Assembly: GCF_020085105.1 (NCBI RefSeq)
Contig: NC_058056.1
Location: 13,586,929-13,650,928 of the forward strand
DNA from: Siniperca chuatsi
Lineage: Eukaryota > Chordata > Actinopteri > Centrarchiformes > Sinipercidae
DNA: 64,000 nucleotides
Direction of reading: 5' to 3'
Part shown: positions 34,785 to 49,164 of the stretch, piece by piece
Numbering within the stretch: the first letter of the stretch is position 1
How the letters are laid out: every line of letters begins with the position of its first letter
Position numbers and translations under genes: made by a program
The notes under the pieces: model-generated
The model's input: only the letters and a program-made list of their open reading frames with translations
The model's database searches: none
Told to the model about the DNA's origin: nothing

Positions 34785-35665
34785 GTAATTTAAGAGCTGT
34801 ACTAATATCTTCAACTCTGTTCATTTACTCATGCATGTCGGCATATCGCGCTGGGGTATATATAGTGTTTTTTTGTCAGCGTACATCTCACATGTGAGGG
34901 TGGATAACTTGAGAAATGTTGCATTTTAGGTTAGCAAGCTAACGTTAGCTAAATAGTGAGCATGTACTGTTACAACCTTAACCTGACGTTAGCCGGCTAT
35001 GCTAATGTTGCCTCACTCTTCCGACAGGAGTGGTTCATAGGCTAGCTAACGACGCTAGCTTCACACTTGCTAGCCGGCTAGTTAGCTAAATTACATGCCT
35101 TTGTCTAGCCAGCAGTCAAAGCGCAGCTCCCGTCTCGTGACTGCGATGACAGCTGTGTTTAAGTAAACACAGCTAAGGATAGCTATTGACTAGCAAGTCT
35201 GTGGCATGCTAACAGTTATTTCACAAGTGCGTTTGGCTAGTTAACACTGGCTGTAGAATGGGGATAAATGTATGCTTAAAATAACACTAACGTTATCTGG
35301 ACATTTCATGTTGCACTGATGTTATATTATAATGCTACTCATGAGCTAAAACTGCCTGTCTTAAACTGACGCATTAATGGAGCTTGTTGTTTTCGGCTGT
35401 GTTGTAAACATATTGTGTCAAGTGTCAAATTACAAAGGGGGCACCATATGTGTGTCTTTCCATAGGCGCAGCAAACTGGAGTCGGACCAATTCCCACACA
35501 TATCCCTGAGTGTCAACACATCCCCTGAAGTGTCCCTATTCTTGGGATATGAAGGGTGTTTGAGCTCACGATTTCTCAATGTCTTTAAGTCGACAGGATG
35601 ACATAACTGTAATACCAGTGATTAATTCATAGCTGTTTTGAGTAGCTATAGCATTCCAGCTGCAG
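34785..35665 (+). other. atg2b: Probable ATG2B 5' UTR intron rich in GCTAGC-type motifs
   Basis: No coding exon is seen. From 34925 to 35240 the sequence is crowded with TTAGC/GCTAA/GCTAGC words and palindromes such as GCTAACGTTAGC. The presumed acceptor is CTGCAG at 35660-35665, just ahead of the start-codon exon. Confidence 0.45.
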
Positions 35666-35716
35666 AACCTCAAGATCCCTTTCATTACCTGTGTACTGTT
35701 AACCTATTGAGTTAAG

Positions 35717-38700
35717 ATGCCTTGGCCATTTTCGGAGTCCATCAAGAAGCGGGCCTGCAGATATCTCCTGCATCGGTACCTTGGCAACTTTCTGCAGGAG
35801 AAGCTGAGCTTGGATCAGCTCAGTTTGGACCTCTATCAAGGCACTGGATCACTTGCACAAGTGCCATTGGATAAATGGGTATGTGTACTGTTACTTTTGT
35901 GGCAGGAAATACAGCAGATCAATTTATTTGATTTAAACACAGAATCTGCATGAACTACGAGAAGCTTCACCATTGTTTCTTGTTACTCAGTCGCTCAATG
36001 AGCTCCTAGAGACGGCAGATGCCCCTTTTGAGGTAATCGCAGGGTTCATCCAGACAATTTCTCTAACCGTCCCATGGGCAGCGCTGCTGCAGGAAAACTG
36101 TGCCCTAGAGGTCAAGGGTTTGGAGATGGTTCTCAGACCAAGACCAAGACTGGGTAAGGAGAGACTGCATTGTGTGCCACTACAAAACCATCTGTGAAAA
36201 AGAAATTAGATAGATGGAAAAGGGCTGAGAAAACGTGTTGTTATTTTGTCCCATGTGAACAAGTTTACAACTAATTTTACTGAAAAATAAATGACTGTGT
36301 CACCACTGGCTGTTCTTCCAGCATCTGGCACTGAGCCCATGTACTGGTCCAGTTTCATGACGAGCAGCATGCAGCTTGCCAAAGAATGTCTGAGCCAGAA
36401 ACTCACCGACGATATGGGAGAGAGCTTCCAGCCTTTTGAGGGATTAGAGAAGTTTGCAGAAACGATAGAGACAGGTACATTACGTCTATACAGTTAGGCA
36501 ACATTTAAAGAGGTTCACCAGCCTAATATTGTTTAAAGTAATTTCTTTTAATTTCCTATCTTGCAGTTCTGAGAAGAGTTAAAGTGACTTTTTTGGATAC
36601 TGTTCTCAGAGTCGAACACATTCCAGAAAATTCTAAAACTGGAATCGCCCTTGAGATTCGAATCAATAAGTAAGTTTGGACAGTCAATGGGACAACAGGA
36701 AATTTCCCAAATTTTCTAAATATCACAGTCTAGTTAAAAGCCATCATCCATTATCAATTTTCATATTAAATCTAAAATCTATAATCAATCAGAAAGGAAG
36801 AGACATGGATAACGGGAAGTAAACAAACTACTATTGAATATTTTATAAAATTGATTTGTGAATAGTAAAAAGAGCTGCAGCTAAATGTATGGAAGATGTC
36901 CCTAATATGTAGTACATGTGATGTATTAGTTTTCACTGTCATACTGCAGGTCATTGTTAAGCTATTTGTGTTCTGTGGTTGCTTTCAGGATTGTTTACTG
37001 TGATGAAACAGGCGAAGAGAGTTCAAGCGTGAATGTGCATCAGCCAACCACATTTGCACATAAAAACTTGCAGGTGGAAGGCATCACCATATTTTGGGAT
37101 GAGTTCTCAGATGTGTTGCGGGCTGGTTGTAAATCTTCACCCACTCCAACGGTTGGTGTAGCGAGTCTTTTAAATTTGGCATAAAAGAGTTGTATGTATA
37201 AGCCTTATATAAAGCCTTAAAATATATCTCTTATTTTGCAGGAAACTGAGCCAAAGCTCTCCCCTAGCTGGAATCCCAAAATAATATGTGAGCCTCATCC
37301 CCAGTTCACAGAGCCGGTATCCTCTACAACACCCTTTGAACCAGTGCAGGTTGGGAGCCTTGGTGGTAAAATAGAGTTATCCCTCACTCTGAAAAACAAC
37401 TTAGCTATGCCTGGAGCAAAGGTAAATGAACCATTTCTTAATTACAAAATATCAAGAGAAAAAAATTTCCTGATTATTTACTCAATATTTTGAACTAGGG
37501 GTGATTGCTATTAACCAGGCTGATTTGCATGCTTTGCTTTTCAGCTGGATGTTGTTGGACATATTGATACGCTTATTATTCTCCTGTCCCCACGGCAAGT
37601 TCATCTTCTTCTGGACTTGTGTGGAGCTTTCTCAGGTGGAGGTGAGCACCCCTCTGTTGATAGATGCTAGAGAATATTTGGATCAAACAGGGTAACAATG
37701 TCACCAAATGAGTTATTTATAAAAAGAGTGAATAGAGTATTTGTTATTCTTTGTGTGAAGGTGCACAGGAATGGGCTAAGGACAGAAAGAGCCGACCCAT
37801 ACAGCAAGAGGATGAGTATCGGCTCCATATGGAACTGAACCGCTGTCTGAAGAAGGATACAGCTGTGCCAGGAACAGACCCCGACCTCTTTGAGAGCCAG
37901 ACCACCAGAACTGTGTCTAGTCGAGGTTGGATTGAAACACCGTCCTCTAACCCCTGACCTCTCTGAGAAATCATATGTCATGGTTGCATCTATCTAATGA
38001 AATTTGTTCATTCTTTATCCTTTCCTTTTATTTTTCCCCCCCCAACACATCTGTGGTTGGTGTAGATGATGTATTCTTCTCCATGGCAGACATGGACATG
38101 TCTCACAGCTTGTCATCCCTTCCTCCTCTGGGTGAACCACCCACTGTTGACTTGGATTTGTCACTTAATAGCAACTACTCTGCTTCCCCAGGAGAATCTC
38201 CCTCTGGAAATGCAACAGTATGTCTTCACCTCTTTGACTGCAGTCATCAAGACACATTGAAATCTAATGTAGTTGAGCGTAAGAGCCCTCAGCGGTTTGG
38301 TTACTCCCCAGCAAATTGCACTGCAGTGTACTTTAATCTTTATACTGACAAAATAAGGAGGTATACAATTGACTATTTTAAATATGGGTGTTTTAGTTTG
38401 TGTGGTAATATCATTCCAAATGAACTGCTGTTCTTACATAATCTGGCATCATTTCTGTGTTTGAAGGCTCTGTGGGATGATTACATGGATGTACCTCAAC
38501 AAAGAGAGAAGCAGACTAATGAAACTCCCGTCCAGTCGCGGGATTCCCAACTCCCTCAAAAATTACTGAGACAGATTTGTAAGTATCACAATATATCAGT
38601 ATATTTTTACATACTTTATAAACATTAAACTATTACATACTAGTCCCTCTGTGGCCATGTGCTTTAGAGAGGGAAAGTTTGCAGGTTTTCATTGAAAGGA

Positions 38701-41700
38701 AGGAATACATCAGCATATCTTTATCTGTGGTTGAAGGTATGACATTCAGTGAAATCAGCTGGTGAAGTGTTTGGCTCTATGAAAACCTACAAACACTCAG
38801 CCCTCTGTTGCACATGGTTATCATTTTACCACAGTGAAAATGAAGTATCTGTATGTACATTGTTGTATTTCAGCCCATCCATCCAAAACCCACGGTGATG
38901 AGTCAAGGCCAGAGCTGGTGTTAAGGTTGACACTGAGTAGCCTGGCTGTCTCAGTGCTCCACATCGACCCGCTGCCACCACCAGATGCTGCTCCCAGTCC
39001 CCTCGGCCCTATCGCTGCACACTTCTTCAGCATGGTGGGCCCAGGCCATCTCGCCCCAGCTGCTTTCCTTCAGTCTCGGATAATGTTTAACCATGCCTGC
39101 CCCCATGACCATCTCAGGTACACTTTTATTTTTCACTAATTCCTGTTGTGCAAGGTTATACATGGTGGTTTTTTGAGCATATTGTAGGACAGATTTGTCT
39201 CTGCTTATATTTGCAGGTTTGTGGCCCAGGGCCTGAAGATAAACTATGAGCACTGTCAGGGTTCCAGCCTGCGGACTTTTAGCACTGACGTCTCCCTTAA
39301 CCAGATGGAGTTTCTGGAGTGTCTGTTCCCCTCTGAGGCTGTCCGTGGTGGATCCCAAAGAGGCATTCAGTACACTGAGGTTAGAGTTGCAAGCCTGAGC
39401 TAAGCATGTTTTGCACTGCACTGAGCTTCGGTTGGTTAAACACTGCATACACATCCAGTACGTCTACGTGCAGCTGGCACGACATTAAGAGTGTTTTTCA
39501 CTAGTTTCTCCTTCACACCTCAGCTCCTGACATTTGACACCACAACCAGGGCTGATGCGCCGCTTACCACCTGCCTTCACCTGCTTTACAAACAGGCTGA
39601 GCGCAGAGGCCCTCAGGTAACAGCATTTATTAGTCCAATATGAAACCACAGCACTATCACTCAACGCTTAAACATATTATCTGTCATTGTCGGCTTCTAC
39701 TCAGTCAACCCTTTGGTTCTCTGTGCAGGGTGGCCAGGTTCGCCTCAGCACCATTCCCAGGAAAGCTGAGATCCAGGTGGAGTTGGGCCCTGTGCGCTCT
39801 GAGCTGGACATCAGCATTGTAGACCGTCTCAACTCATTACTACAACCTCAGAAGCTTGCCACCACAGAGTTGATGGCCTCCCACTTGTACACATCCTATA
39901 ATAAACATGTCAGCTTGGTAAGGGCGTCCCAAGAACTATTAATTGAAGATTTAAACTTAGATTAAAAAGGTAAAGCAGTTGCATATTTATAGGCTCTACA
40001 ACATATACAGTATATTATCTAATTCTTTGTCTCATTAAACTCATTTCACAGCACAAGGCCTTTACAGAGGTTTTCCTTGATGACAGCCATACTCCCACCA
40101 ACTGTCATGTATCCCTGACTGTCAATGCCCCAGTGCTGGGCCTTGCAATCCGCTTCCCCATCCCTGACCTGCGCTCAGATCAGGAGAGGGGCCCTTGGTT
40201 CAAGAAGTCTTTGCAGAAGGAAGTACTCTACCTGGAGCTTGAAGACCTGGAAGTGAAAACAGAGTTTATGGGTGGCAGCTCTCCTGAACAAACCAAAATG
40301 GAGCTCACGTTCAGGGAGCTTGTTGGTATGTCATCTAAAAAAATATCTAGAACTTCCCTCTGAAGATGTTTTTTAAACTTAGGAATTTATCTTTAACTGC
40401 TTTTTATTTTTTTGCTTTACACAGGAAAGTTTCAGCAGGAGCCGGATCAACCAGCCGCCCGGTTCCTCAGAGTGTCCCACACCATGGATGGAGACATGAC
40501 ATCATCTGAAAGTGTAAAATTTGATTGGCCGAGGTAAGTTTATCTTACCAACCTCAAACTGATCTGTCTTTTTAGGGGCAACTCTCAGTGATATTAAATC
40601 TCTCTGAGCAGGGTCGTGCTAAAGATGAACCCCACTGCAGTCCATTCAATCCTTGAGCGGGTGACGGCTGAAGATGACGAGGGGGCTGAGGACCATTCCC
40701 TTGAAGAGGAAGAGGAGGACGGGGCTGCCCATTCACTAAAGGATGTGTGTGACTTTGGGAAACCAGAGCCATCACCCTTTTCTTCACGAAGGGTTATGTA
40801 TGAGAATGAAGAGGTAGGTCGTGGCTAGAGAGCCACATTTATCAAAAATGTAATATACAACCAACTGCTGTATATATTATTACATTTCTTAGTGTTAAAA
40901 TGCAGCATTTTTCTCTAAAACACTAAGTAAGTGCACTGGAGCCTAAAGTAACTGCTAAATGTACTGGTTTAGAAATTATCCAGGTATATAAATACTAACT
41001 GATTCATTTATCTAAGTCTGCACTCTTTATACAACTCAGAATTTACCCCATTTGGACCAGTCGCATTAATAGCACATATTATCTATTTATGGATATGCTT
41101 GATATTAGGAAAACACTCATTTGATTGTGGTTGAAATCAACAGTTTGGAGGCAATGTCATCAAAGTTTTAAAAAACCTTTATTGATTTGAAATCTATAAT
41201 GGCCTGAATCGGTTTGCAAAGCAACTTAAGTTAGACAAGCATACAATTCAATATTTATACATAAAAGAGGTATGGAACCTCACGTACCTGTTACCGCAGG
41301 TCTCAATCATACACCTCCTTTTGGACTATCAATCTATTGGATGTCACGGCGTGGTCTGATTTACTCCATTTGTCATATTCAAATTAAAAGCACAAGCACT
41401 GATTGTTTAAGTCTAGACTTTGGAATAGCAACTCTGATGTTTGTTTGTCTTCATCAAACAAATCCTGGGGCACAATTTTCTGGGTCGAGGTGTATGGATC
41501 ATCACTATGCTGTGTCACACAGATTCAAAAATATCATTGCACTTGATTTAAGGTGATATTATAACGATATTCTGAACATAAAACATAAGTATTAACTATT
41601 ATATATGAGTTTCCACCACATGACATCCACCTTTAATTACACTATAAGAAATGTTGCACCAATATTTGAAAAAGTTCCTTTTTTAAATTTGCTTAGTTGA

Positions 41701-44700
41701 AGATTTGTTGTTGCAGTTTTGATGATGGCATTGATCTAGTGCAGGTTGATACATTTGCATTCAGGAGTGGGTATGTGCTCTGCTTGATGTATTAAAATGT
41801 ATGGCAGATGCATCGTTATGCAAACAGCAACATGAGCACTGCTTTGCATGCCTAACCTGTTGACAGAGCAGGTGGTGATGAACCCATTGTTTATAAAATA
41901 TTTTTTCTTTTTTTAATTCCAGATGGTCATTCCTGGTGATGTCGCTGAGATGACCGAGTTCCAGGAAAAAACCATGAACAACTCTCGCTTCATCCTTGAG
42001 TTGTGTTTCCCCAATGTGCAATTAGTACTCCCCAGCAAGGCATTTTATGAAAAACTACACAACAGGTACAGAATTTGTAATATAAGATTATCTTTTAAGA
42101 TTTGTCATAAAAATGAACTTTGTTAAAATTTGAGTTATACAGTAGGCCAGTAAAGCAATTAACTTCTGAAACCTTTTCACATGTGTAAAAGTGTTTTGTA
42201 GTAGCTGAAAATCTACAGAGAATTAGTTGATGAAAGGTTTTTGTAGCACTTAGTTTCCATATTTGAATGTTGGAATACATCCGTTGAGACAGGTCTTGTT
42301 TTCAGCCAGATAAAATGTTGAAATGAGTGGACTGTGGTCATACCCATGGAAGACTCCTTTAATAAGATACTTAACCCCTACCTTGTTCCATACATAAAAT
42401 GTATATTCTCAATATTTTAGGATAAACAATGACCTGCTGCTGTGGGAGCCCACTGCTCCATCTCCAGTGGAGACGGTGGAAAACATGCCATATGGAGTTG
42501 GACTCTCTGTCGCCAGTCAGTTGATCAACACTTACTCCAAGGACAGCTTCAACCAGTTCCGCTCTACTGGTCCCGAGGGTGAGATGACAAAAAACATTTC
42601 CATTGAATTTTCATTGGGTCAGATAATTTTAGTAGAAATGTCTAATGTGAAGTCATGTTTAAACTTCATAAACATGCTTTGTGTTGTGCTTCCAGATGAG
42701 ACCAGTGGGTCAGAGGAGGAGACCATGCACTATTACTCTCCTGCATCTGACCTGGGCCTCAGGTCTCGCAAGAAGAAAAAGCCCAAAGCTCATAGCAAGA
42801 CCTCCCAGAGCCTGTTCTCTGTCATCCTCAGCGTCAATCACGGCCTGCTGGCTCTTCAAACTAACACTAAGGTAAACTCACATCCTTTTTGGTATCACTT
42901 ACTATTCTCACAGTTTTATTCAGACAATCCTAATATCTTGCTTTATGGATAGTGGGATTGAGTGTCCATCTTTTTTTCAGAAGGAGGATAAAACTGTACT
43001 AAAAAACAAACATGGCGAGTTCTGGCTGGAGGTGAAAAATGCTGTGCTGTTCAGTGTGACACAGTACGAAGGCTATAAAGACCAACACTACATCTGCTTC
43101 CACACCAGTAATATTTGCATGTATCATCAAGGTAAACCAAATGCACATATTAACTTTACTCCTATGCTGTTGTGTGTAAGTGCTGTTGTGTAGTAGAGTA
43201 CTACTGTACAACTATGCTGTGTCTACATCACTGTTGTTATGTCATTCATGTACTGATGCCTCTTTCATTGATGTCTTACTCTGTTAACCTGCTCAGGACT
43301 TGTGGAGGGAGGCGCCTCTGTCACAGACATCAAGTTGCCATGTAGGACACATCCCCACTGGTTAGAGCCAACCATCTACCAATCAGAGACATCTCCTGAG
43401 AGATCCTCAACTCCCTCAGAGGGTATTGGTTTGGAGGCCCGCAGCATGGTGTCTGTCGCTGTCAAAATCTCATCACAGAATGCAGAACGCAATGTCAAGG
43501 TAGAGTACTAAAATCACTGACTGGTAACAAAATGAAGCAACGTCTACTTGCAACCCCAGCTTCCCATGTTGCATAGATCAGTGAGTTGTGGCAGTTTCCC
43601 CATATCTTAATCAACTTGCGACCCCTTAGACATACCTTGTACATCCCTTGGAGGGATTCTAACCCCAAGTTAGGAACCAGTGGTTTAGTGTGTTAGATAG
43701 AGGTTAAAATTGTTGTCTCATAGACAGATTCAATATTTCCCATAAGGATCCATTAGTTTGAGATCTATTGACTAAGACAGTCTTGGTATACTGCGTTTTG
43801 TGGACTCTTGACCTCAACAGACCCTTTCATGACCACATTTGCCCTGTAGATGGGGCTGTTGTCAAACTGAATGATTTTTCTTGATCTACTCTCCAACCCA
43901 AACCCTGACCTTGCCATGTAAGGGCATGGGAAATACCCATGTTTTATAAGTGAGTCCCATTGAGTTCTCACACCCATGCCTTAGTAGTCAAATTATGGGC
44001 AGCTGAGTCAACATTTTTCGCTGGGAAACACCAGGCATGATTGTATGTTTATATTTGAATTATTCCTGAAACCACGCCCGTGCAGTAGCATCTGTTTTAA
44101 CACAGACTTTATGTAATACCACATTCAGTCAAGTGTTTCCTGTATTTGATAGAACTGGTGTTCAAAGTATATCAGTCAGCTTGCTTTTTGTTTTCTGTTC
44201 ACTTTGGTGCCTTTTTTATGCAGGAATTTCTGGTTGCTGTTGGAGTGAGAGGAGCCACACTCCAACACAGAGTAGTCCCTCCCAGCCTGGGCTGGTATGA
44301 CCAGGTAGGCCAAGATGGAGCTACCACTTCACTAACTCTTACAAAACCTCTTTTATTCTTTTGCCTTTTCATAAATGTTCAGAGAGCATTCGAAGGAAAT
44401 ACAATGCAATAAAATCACACATTTGTAATCTTGTTGCCAATTTATGTGCAACAGATTGTTGACTTTCTGAATGTTTCCGATGAGCCTGTGTTGGGTTACG
44501 CCCCTCCTACTTCTGTCACCACCCTACATTTACACCTATGGAGCTGCTCTCTAGACTACAGGTAAAGCAGACCTCAGACCTCCCACTACATAATGAGTTA
44601 TTTGTTGTCTGTGAGTGTATTCAAAATGTGGCATTTGTTCTTCTCTTGACAGACCTCTTTACCTGCCACTCAGATCACTGTTGATTGTAGAGACTTTCAG

Positions 44701-47700
44701 CATCTCCAGCAGTGTCTCTTTAGACCTCTCTTCCTCAACACTCAGGTATGAAAGGGCTACTGGTTTAGTCGCTAATACAAAAGTGAGAGATGTAATTGCA
44801 ACTGAGTTATAGAAAAGTTGTCTTTGCTGAGTATAACATGTTGTGCACAGGATCATTTTGGACGAAGCGGCTTTGTTCCTCTCAGACAAGAGTAATGCCG
44901 TCTCTGTCAATCTAGCGCGTGGTAAGTGGACTTCAGTGATGATTTTGAAGAGACATCTTGAAATGTTTCAATGCAGCTTTGACCAATGTTTGCTTTTGGT
45001 TTATATCACAGACTATGTCCAAGTGGTAGACATGGGAACATTGGAGTTGAGGATTACAGCTGTCAAACCTGGAGTGGATGGAAAGTTGGTAAGATTAGAA
45101 GTTATCTGCCTCTAAATTACATTAATGTTTTAAACCTTTTCTCAAAAAAACAAGGTTGAAACATTTTTACATAATTTTTCACTTGGGTCTCTTGGGTGAT
45201 AGTCAGAGCCCAGATTTGAGCTGCGCTGTTCCAGTGATGTCATTCACATCAGAACGTGTTCGGACTCCTGTGCCGCCCTCATGAACCTTATCCAGTATGT
45301 AGCCAGCTATGGAGACTTACTGCCCCCTGCAGAACCAGAGGCCAAGCTCAGCAGCACTTCACAAAGAACCAAGGTCAGCAGCAGTGACACCAACACAAGC
45401 CAAATAGGATTTAAAACCTCTACTGGTCATACATGCTTAGTTTGAGTGTATTTCTGGACAGGTGGAGTTTCCTAGCCGGCCCACATCTCAGACCCCATTG
45501 CTCGCTGAGACTGAGCAGCAGATGTTGCAGGATCTGATGAGTGAAGCTATGGAGGAGACTGATGGGCAGCATGCACCAGGGCTGCAGCAGAATGGTGAAG
45601 ACTCTGTTTAGGAAAAATGAAACATTTAGCTCCATGAATGATTTACCGTTATTTAAGTAGATTTACTACTTTTTCACACATCTATAGGTGCACATGAGGA
45701 GCGGAATCAAGACCATGACCCCCCTCGCTCAGACCTGTTTTTGTTCCCGGATGAGAGTGGGAATTTTAACCAAGATTCAAGCCCCACTTACCCCATGCTT
45801 CACTCTCCTCTCATCACTCCTGTCCCTACCCTGACTCAAGAGACAGATGACTTTTGTATTCTGGAGACACCAGGTTCCAGAGGAGAGGTCAGGTTATACT
45901 CATTCACACAGTTACGGCTACATAACAGAGAGACTGGAAAATCTGTGTTGGCTCACTGTAAGCAATACTGTATGTATATGTGTTTCAGGATATTGATCAG
46001 GAGCCAGTGGTAAAGCAGCTTACCTCAGACCCTGTGGAAATCAAAGATGATCACTTCAGTCAGCCTCTAGATGGGAGTGATTCCAGCCGCGGAGCCATGA
46101 ACTTTCCCATCCCAGAGGTGCGCTACCTCATCAAGGAGATCTCTGTCATCTGGCACCTCTATGGTGGGAAAGACTTTGGGAATGCAACTTTCACAGCCTC
46201 TCCTGCTAGAAGCCGGGGGTGAGCCATTAACTATGTAACTGTGCACACACTGTTTTGATTGCGCTCAAAGGGAAACAACTTGTTTATTTTTTTAGCATTT
46301 TCTCCACCTTGTAGGTCTACACCCCATAGCTCCCCCTCTCAAACTCCTGTCAGACAGGCCAAGGCTTCAGGACGGGCAGGAGGTGGAAGAGGAAGGAACC
46401 CTGACGTCCTGATGGAGATACAGCTCAGCAAGGTAAAGTTCATCTTCGCCTGGAATGAATGTTTTATTATGGTAATCTCATACAGATCACATGAATGGCC
46501 TAGGTCGTTTCTTCCTCTTTTACCAGCTTTTCTTTTACCTTTTCCCTAGGTGCGATTTCAGCATGAGGTATACCCACAGGCCCAGGTGGCTTCTGGGCCA
46601 GCAATGGATCAGCCAGTCTCCCGGCAGGTGTTTATTGTGCAGGACTTGGAGATACGAGACAGACTGGCTACCTCACAGATGAACAAGTTCCTCTATTTGT
46701 ATTCTAGCAAGGAAATGCCCCGGAAAGCCCATTCTAACATGGTGAGGAAGGCAACACACTGACATTACCCCAGTCAACCCAATCAAGTCTTGACCTGGTG
46801 TAACTTCTTGTGTGCTTTTGATCTTAGTTGACAGTTAAGGCACTGCACATGTGTCCTGAGTCAGGCCAGGCTCCCCAGGAGTGCTGTTTGCGTGTTTCCC
46901 TGATGCCTCTTCGCCTAAATATTGATCAGGTAAAAGATGCAGATGATTTTTATGTGTGTATCGTAGATATGTATCAGCATCCTCAGTAACATTTTTTAAA
47001 TGACAACCTTGTTTTTTGTTTGTTTGAAGGATGCACTGTTCTTCTTGAAGGACTTTTTTGCGAGTCTAGCTACTGAAGTTGAGTTTTTCTCACCGCCTGC
47101 TCAAGAAGGTAAAATTCATTATTCAAAAGTGCTTAACATCATTTAACAAAACCCTCACTTTCAAATGCTGGCTCCTAATAATATTTTGTTCTGCAGCTGT
47201 CTGTGTTTCCACAAAAAAAGTGGCTGCCCCAGAGATCTCCTGCAGCTTCTCCAAGCACGCTGGCAGCATCCAAGATCCGGCGCCAATCATCTCAGTGCCT
47301 GCTCAGAGACGTTTGAGCCACAATGGTTTCTCCACATCTGGCAGGGAGGAAGTGAATGATAATGAAGCCTCTGCTCCTTCCTTCACAGATCAACCCATCT
47401 TCTTTAGGTCAGTGTTAAATAATTAAACAATGATGAAACTCCTTTGAAGAAATAATTTAATTGCTTGTCTGTGTTTGGTAACGTTTTCTTTTCAGGGAGT
47501 TTCGATTTACCTCTGAGGTTCCCATTCGCTTGGATTACCATGGGAAACACGTTTCAATGGAGCAGGTACATGGTCTAAGAGGGCTATGTATTAATTCCAC
47601 ATTATTGTATTTGTTCTGGATGAATGATTGTATGACTGCTCTGTTCCAGGGAACATTTGCAGGGATCATTATCGGGTTGACACAGCTTAATTGTTCGGAG

Positions 47701-49164
47701 CTGAAACTGAGGCGCTTGTGCTACAGACAAGGGTATGTTTGTCTCAGTAATATATCATATGAGACTGTGTTGTTTATTTGATATCTTGGATTCAGCCAGT
47801 AAAAGAGCATATTTCTTTTAAACACCACAGTACATGATGTGTTCGTATCAAGTGTCTAATTCCCTATTCACAGAGAAACAATAATCTTTCCCTGGACACT
47901 AATACTTGTCTGTATTTCAGATTATTAGGTGTGGATAAGCTGTTTTCCTATGCAATAAATGAGTGGCTAAATGACATAAAGAAGAACCAGCTTCCAGGAC
48001 TACTGGGTGGTGTGGGACCTATTCACTCTCTGGTACAACTAGGTGAGTACAGCTCTGAACCCAGTCTTTTTGGTGTTATCAGACAAACTTAAATGTGCTT
48101 TAATGGTTGTCATAAAAACAAAAAGTTAAACGAGTGGTATAAGGAGCGAGAGCTTCTACTGCTTGACTTTGTGTTACTGTAAGTATATTATCATTATTTC
48201 TTCTCAGTCCCCATTGTAAGCCATAACTGCACCTGATTTTAAGTGTTTCCGAATATTTTTGTTGCTAAAAGTGTAGTACCAGGTTTAATCAATGTCTTTG
48301 AAACTATGCCAACATTGAATTCATCATTTCATTAATAAACTGCTGTGTAAGTCATTTACAGTGTGTGAGCTTACAGATTCAGGTGTATCTCTCAGGTAAT
48401 ATATTCCCCTGTTTTAAGATGAATGTTCTGTTCAGTTCAGGGATTCAGGGACTTGGTTTGGCTCCCAATCGAGCAGTACAGGAAAGATGGTCGGATAGTG
48501 CGTGGGTTTCAGCGTGGCACTGCTTCCTTTGGAACTTCTACTGCTATGGCTGCTCTGGAGCTTACCAACAGGATGGTGCGGACCATCCAGGTAAACTCCT
48601 CTTTCCAGTGTCCACTAAAAAGTCTTTATTCGCTACTAATGCCTTCATGAGGCATCAGACAAATACTACTGCTGTGTGTGTCATTTCTAGGCAGCAGCTG
48701 AGACGGCCTATGACATGGTGTCTCCAGTGCCTGATGAGAGAGACACAAAGAGGATGAAACGGTTCTCCCATTACGGACTGGCTCATCAGCCTGTTGACCT
48801 GAGAGAAGGTGTAGCCAAAGCCTATACTGTGGTAAAAGAGGTAAAAAAAATATATTCTATATTTTCACTTCAATGACATTAATGGAAAGAAACTCTGTTT
48901 TTAATGAGGATTTTATGGTGTTTCCATCCACAGGGGATCACAGACACAGCACTGACCATCTATGACACAGCCACCCGGGAGCACGAGCAGCGTGGGATGA
49001 CGGGTGCAGTGGGTGGAGTTCTCCGCCAGCTGCCACCAGCAGTGGTCAAGCCACTCATTATGGCCACTGAAGCCACCTCCAATGTCTTGGGTGGGATGAG
49101 GAACCAGATTCACCCTGATGCACGCCAGGAGGAGTCTCAGAAATGGAGGCAGGGCGAGGAGTAA
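35717..49164 (+). CDS. atg2b: ATG2B, autophagy-related 2B lipid transfer protein
   Basis: Rod-shaped bridge protein that moves phospholipid from ER to the growing phagophore and also acts on lipid droplets. It has 42 exons and 2,076 residues (human 2,078). Exons: 35717-35878, 35991-36153, 36322-36474, 36567-36669, 36989-37151, 37242-37421, 37545-37641, 37761-37925, 38066-38217, 38467-38578, 38874-39117, 39217-39379, 39524-39616, 39729-39917, 40052-40325, 40425-40533, 40612-40813, 41923-42065, 42421-42578, 42696-42871, 42981-43131, 43297-43499, 44224-44304, 44455-44561, 44653-44745, 44851-44921, 45012-45088, 45203-45373, 45462-45594, 45688-45887, 45989-46218, 46315-46432, 46550-46741, 46828-46929, 47030-47108, 47197-47407, 47496-47565, 47650-47732, 47921-48042, 48436-48590, 48691-48840, 48934-49164. 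The N-terminal chorein region starts MPWPFSESIKKRACRYLL. An LC3-interacting motif DDFCIL has its aromatic residue at F1485. The conserved C-terminal domain includes KNQLPGLLGGVGPIHSLVQL. Every junction keeps phase. Confidence 0.97.
40814..41922 (+). other. ATG2B intron, nothing recognised
   Basis: The longest intron inside the ATG2B coding region, AT-rich, with no repeat family or coding frame I can name. Confidence 0.5.
43590..43690. repeat. Possible hAT transposon end fragment
   Basis: In the ATG2B intron 43500-44223, the words TTCTAACCCCAAGTTAGG and AACCAGTGGTTTAG resemble, inverted, the CAGTGGTTCCCAACC-type ends of hAT elements. Only one end is visible. Confidence 0.35.

Noticed and set aside
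38951-39454. 167-codon open frame on the minus strand
   Set aside because: It covers ATG2B exons 11 and 12 in antisense and reads through their introns. No motif or promoter was seen.
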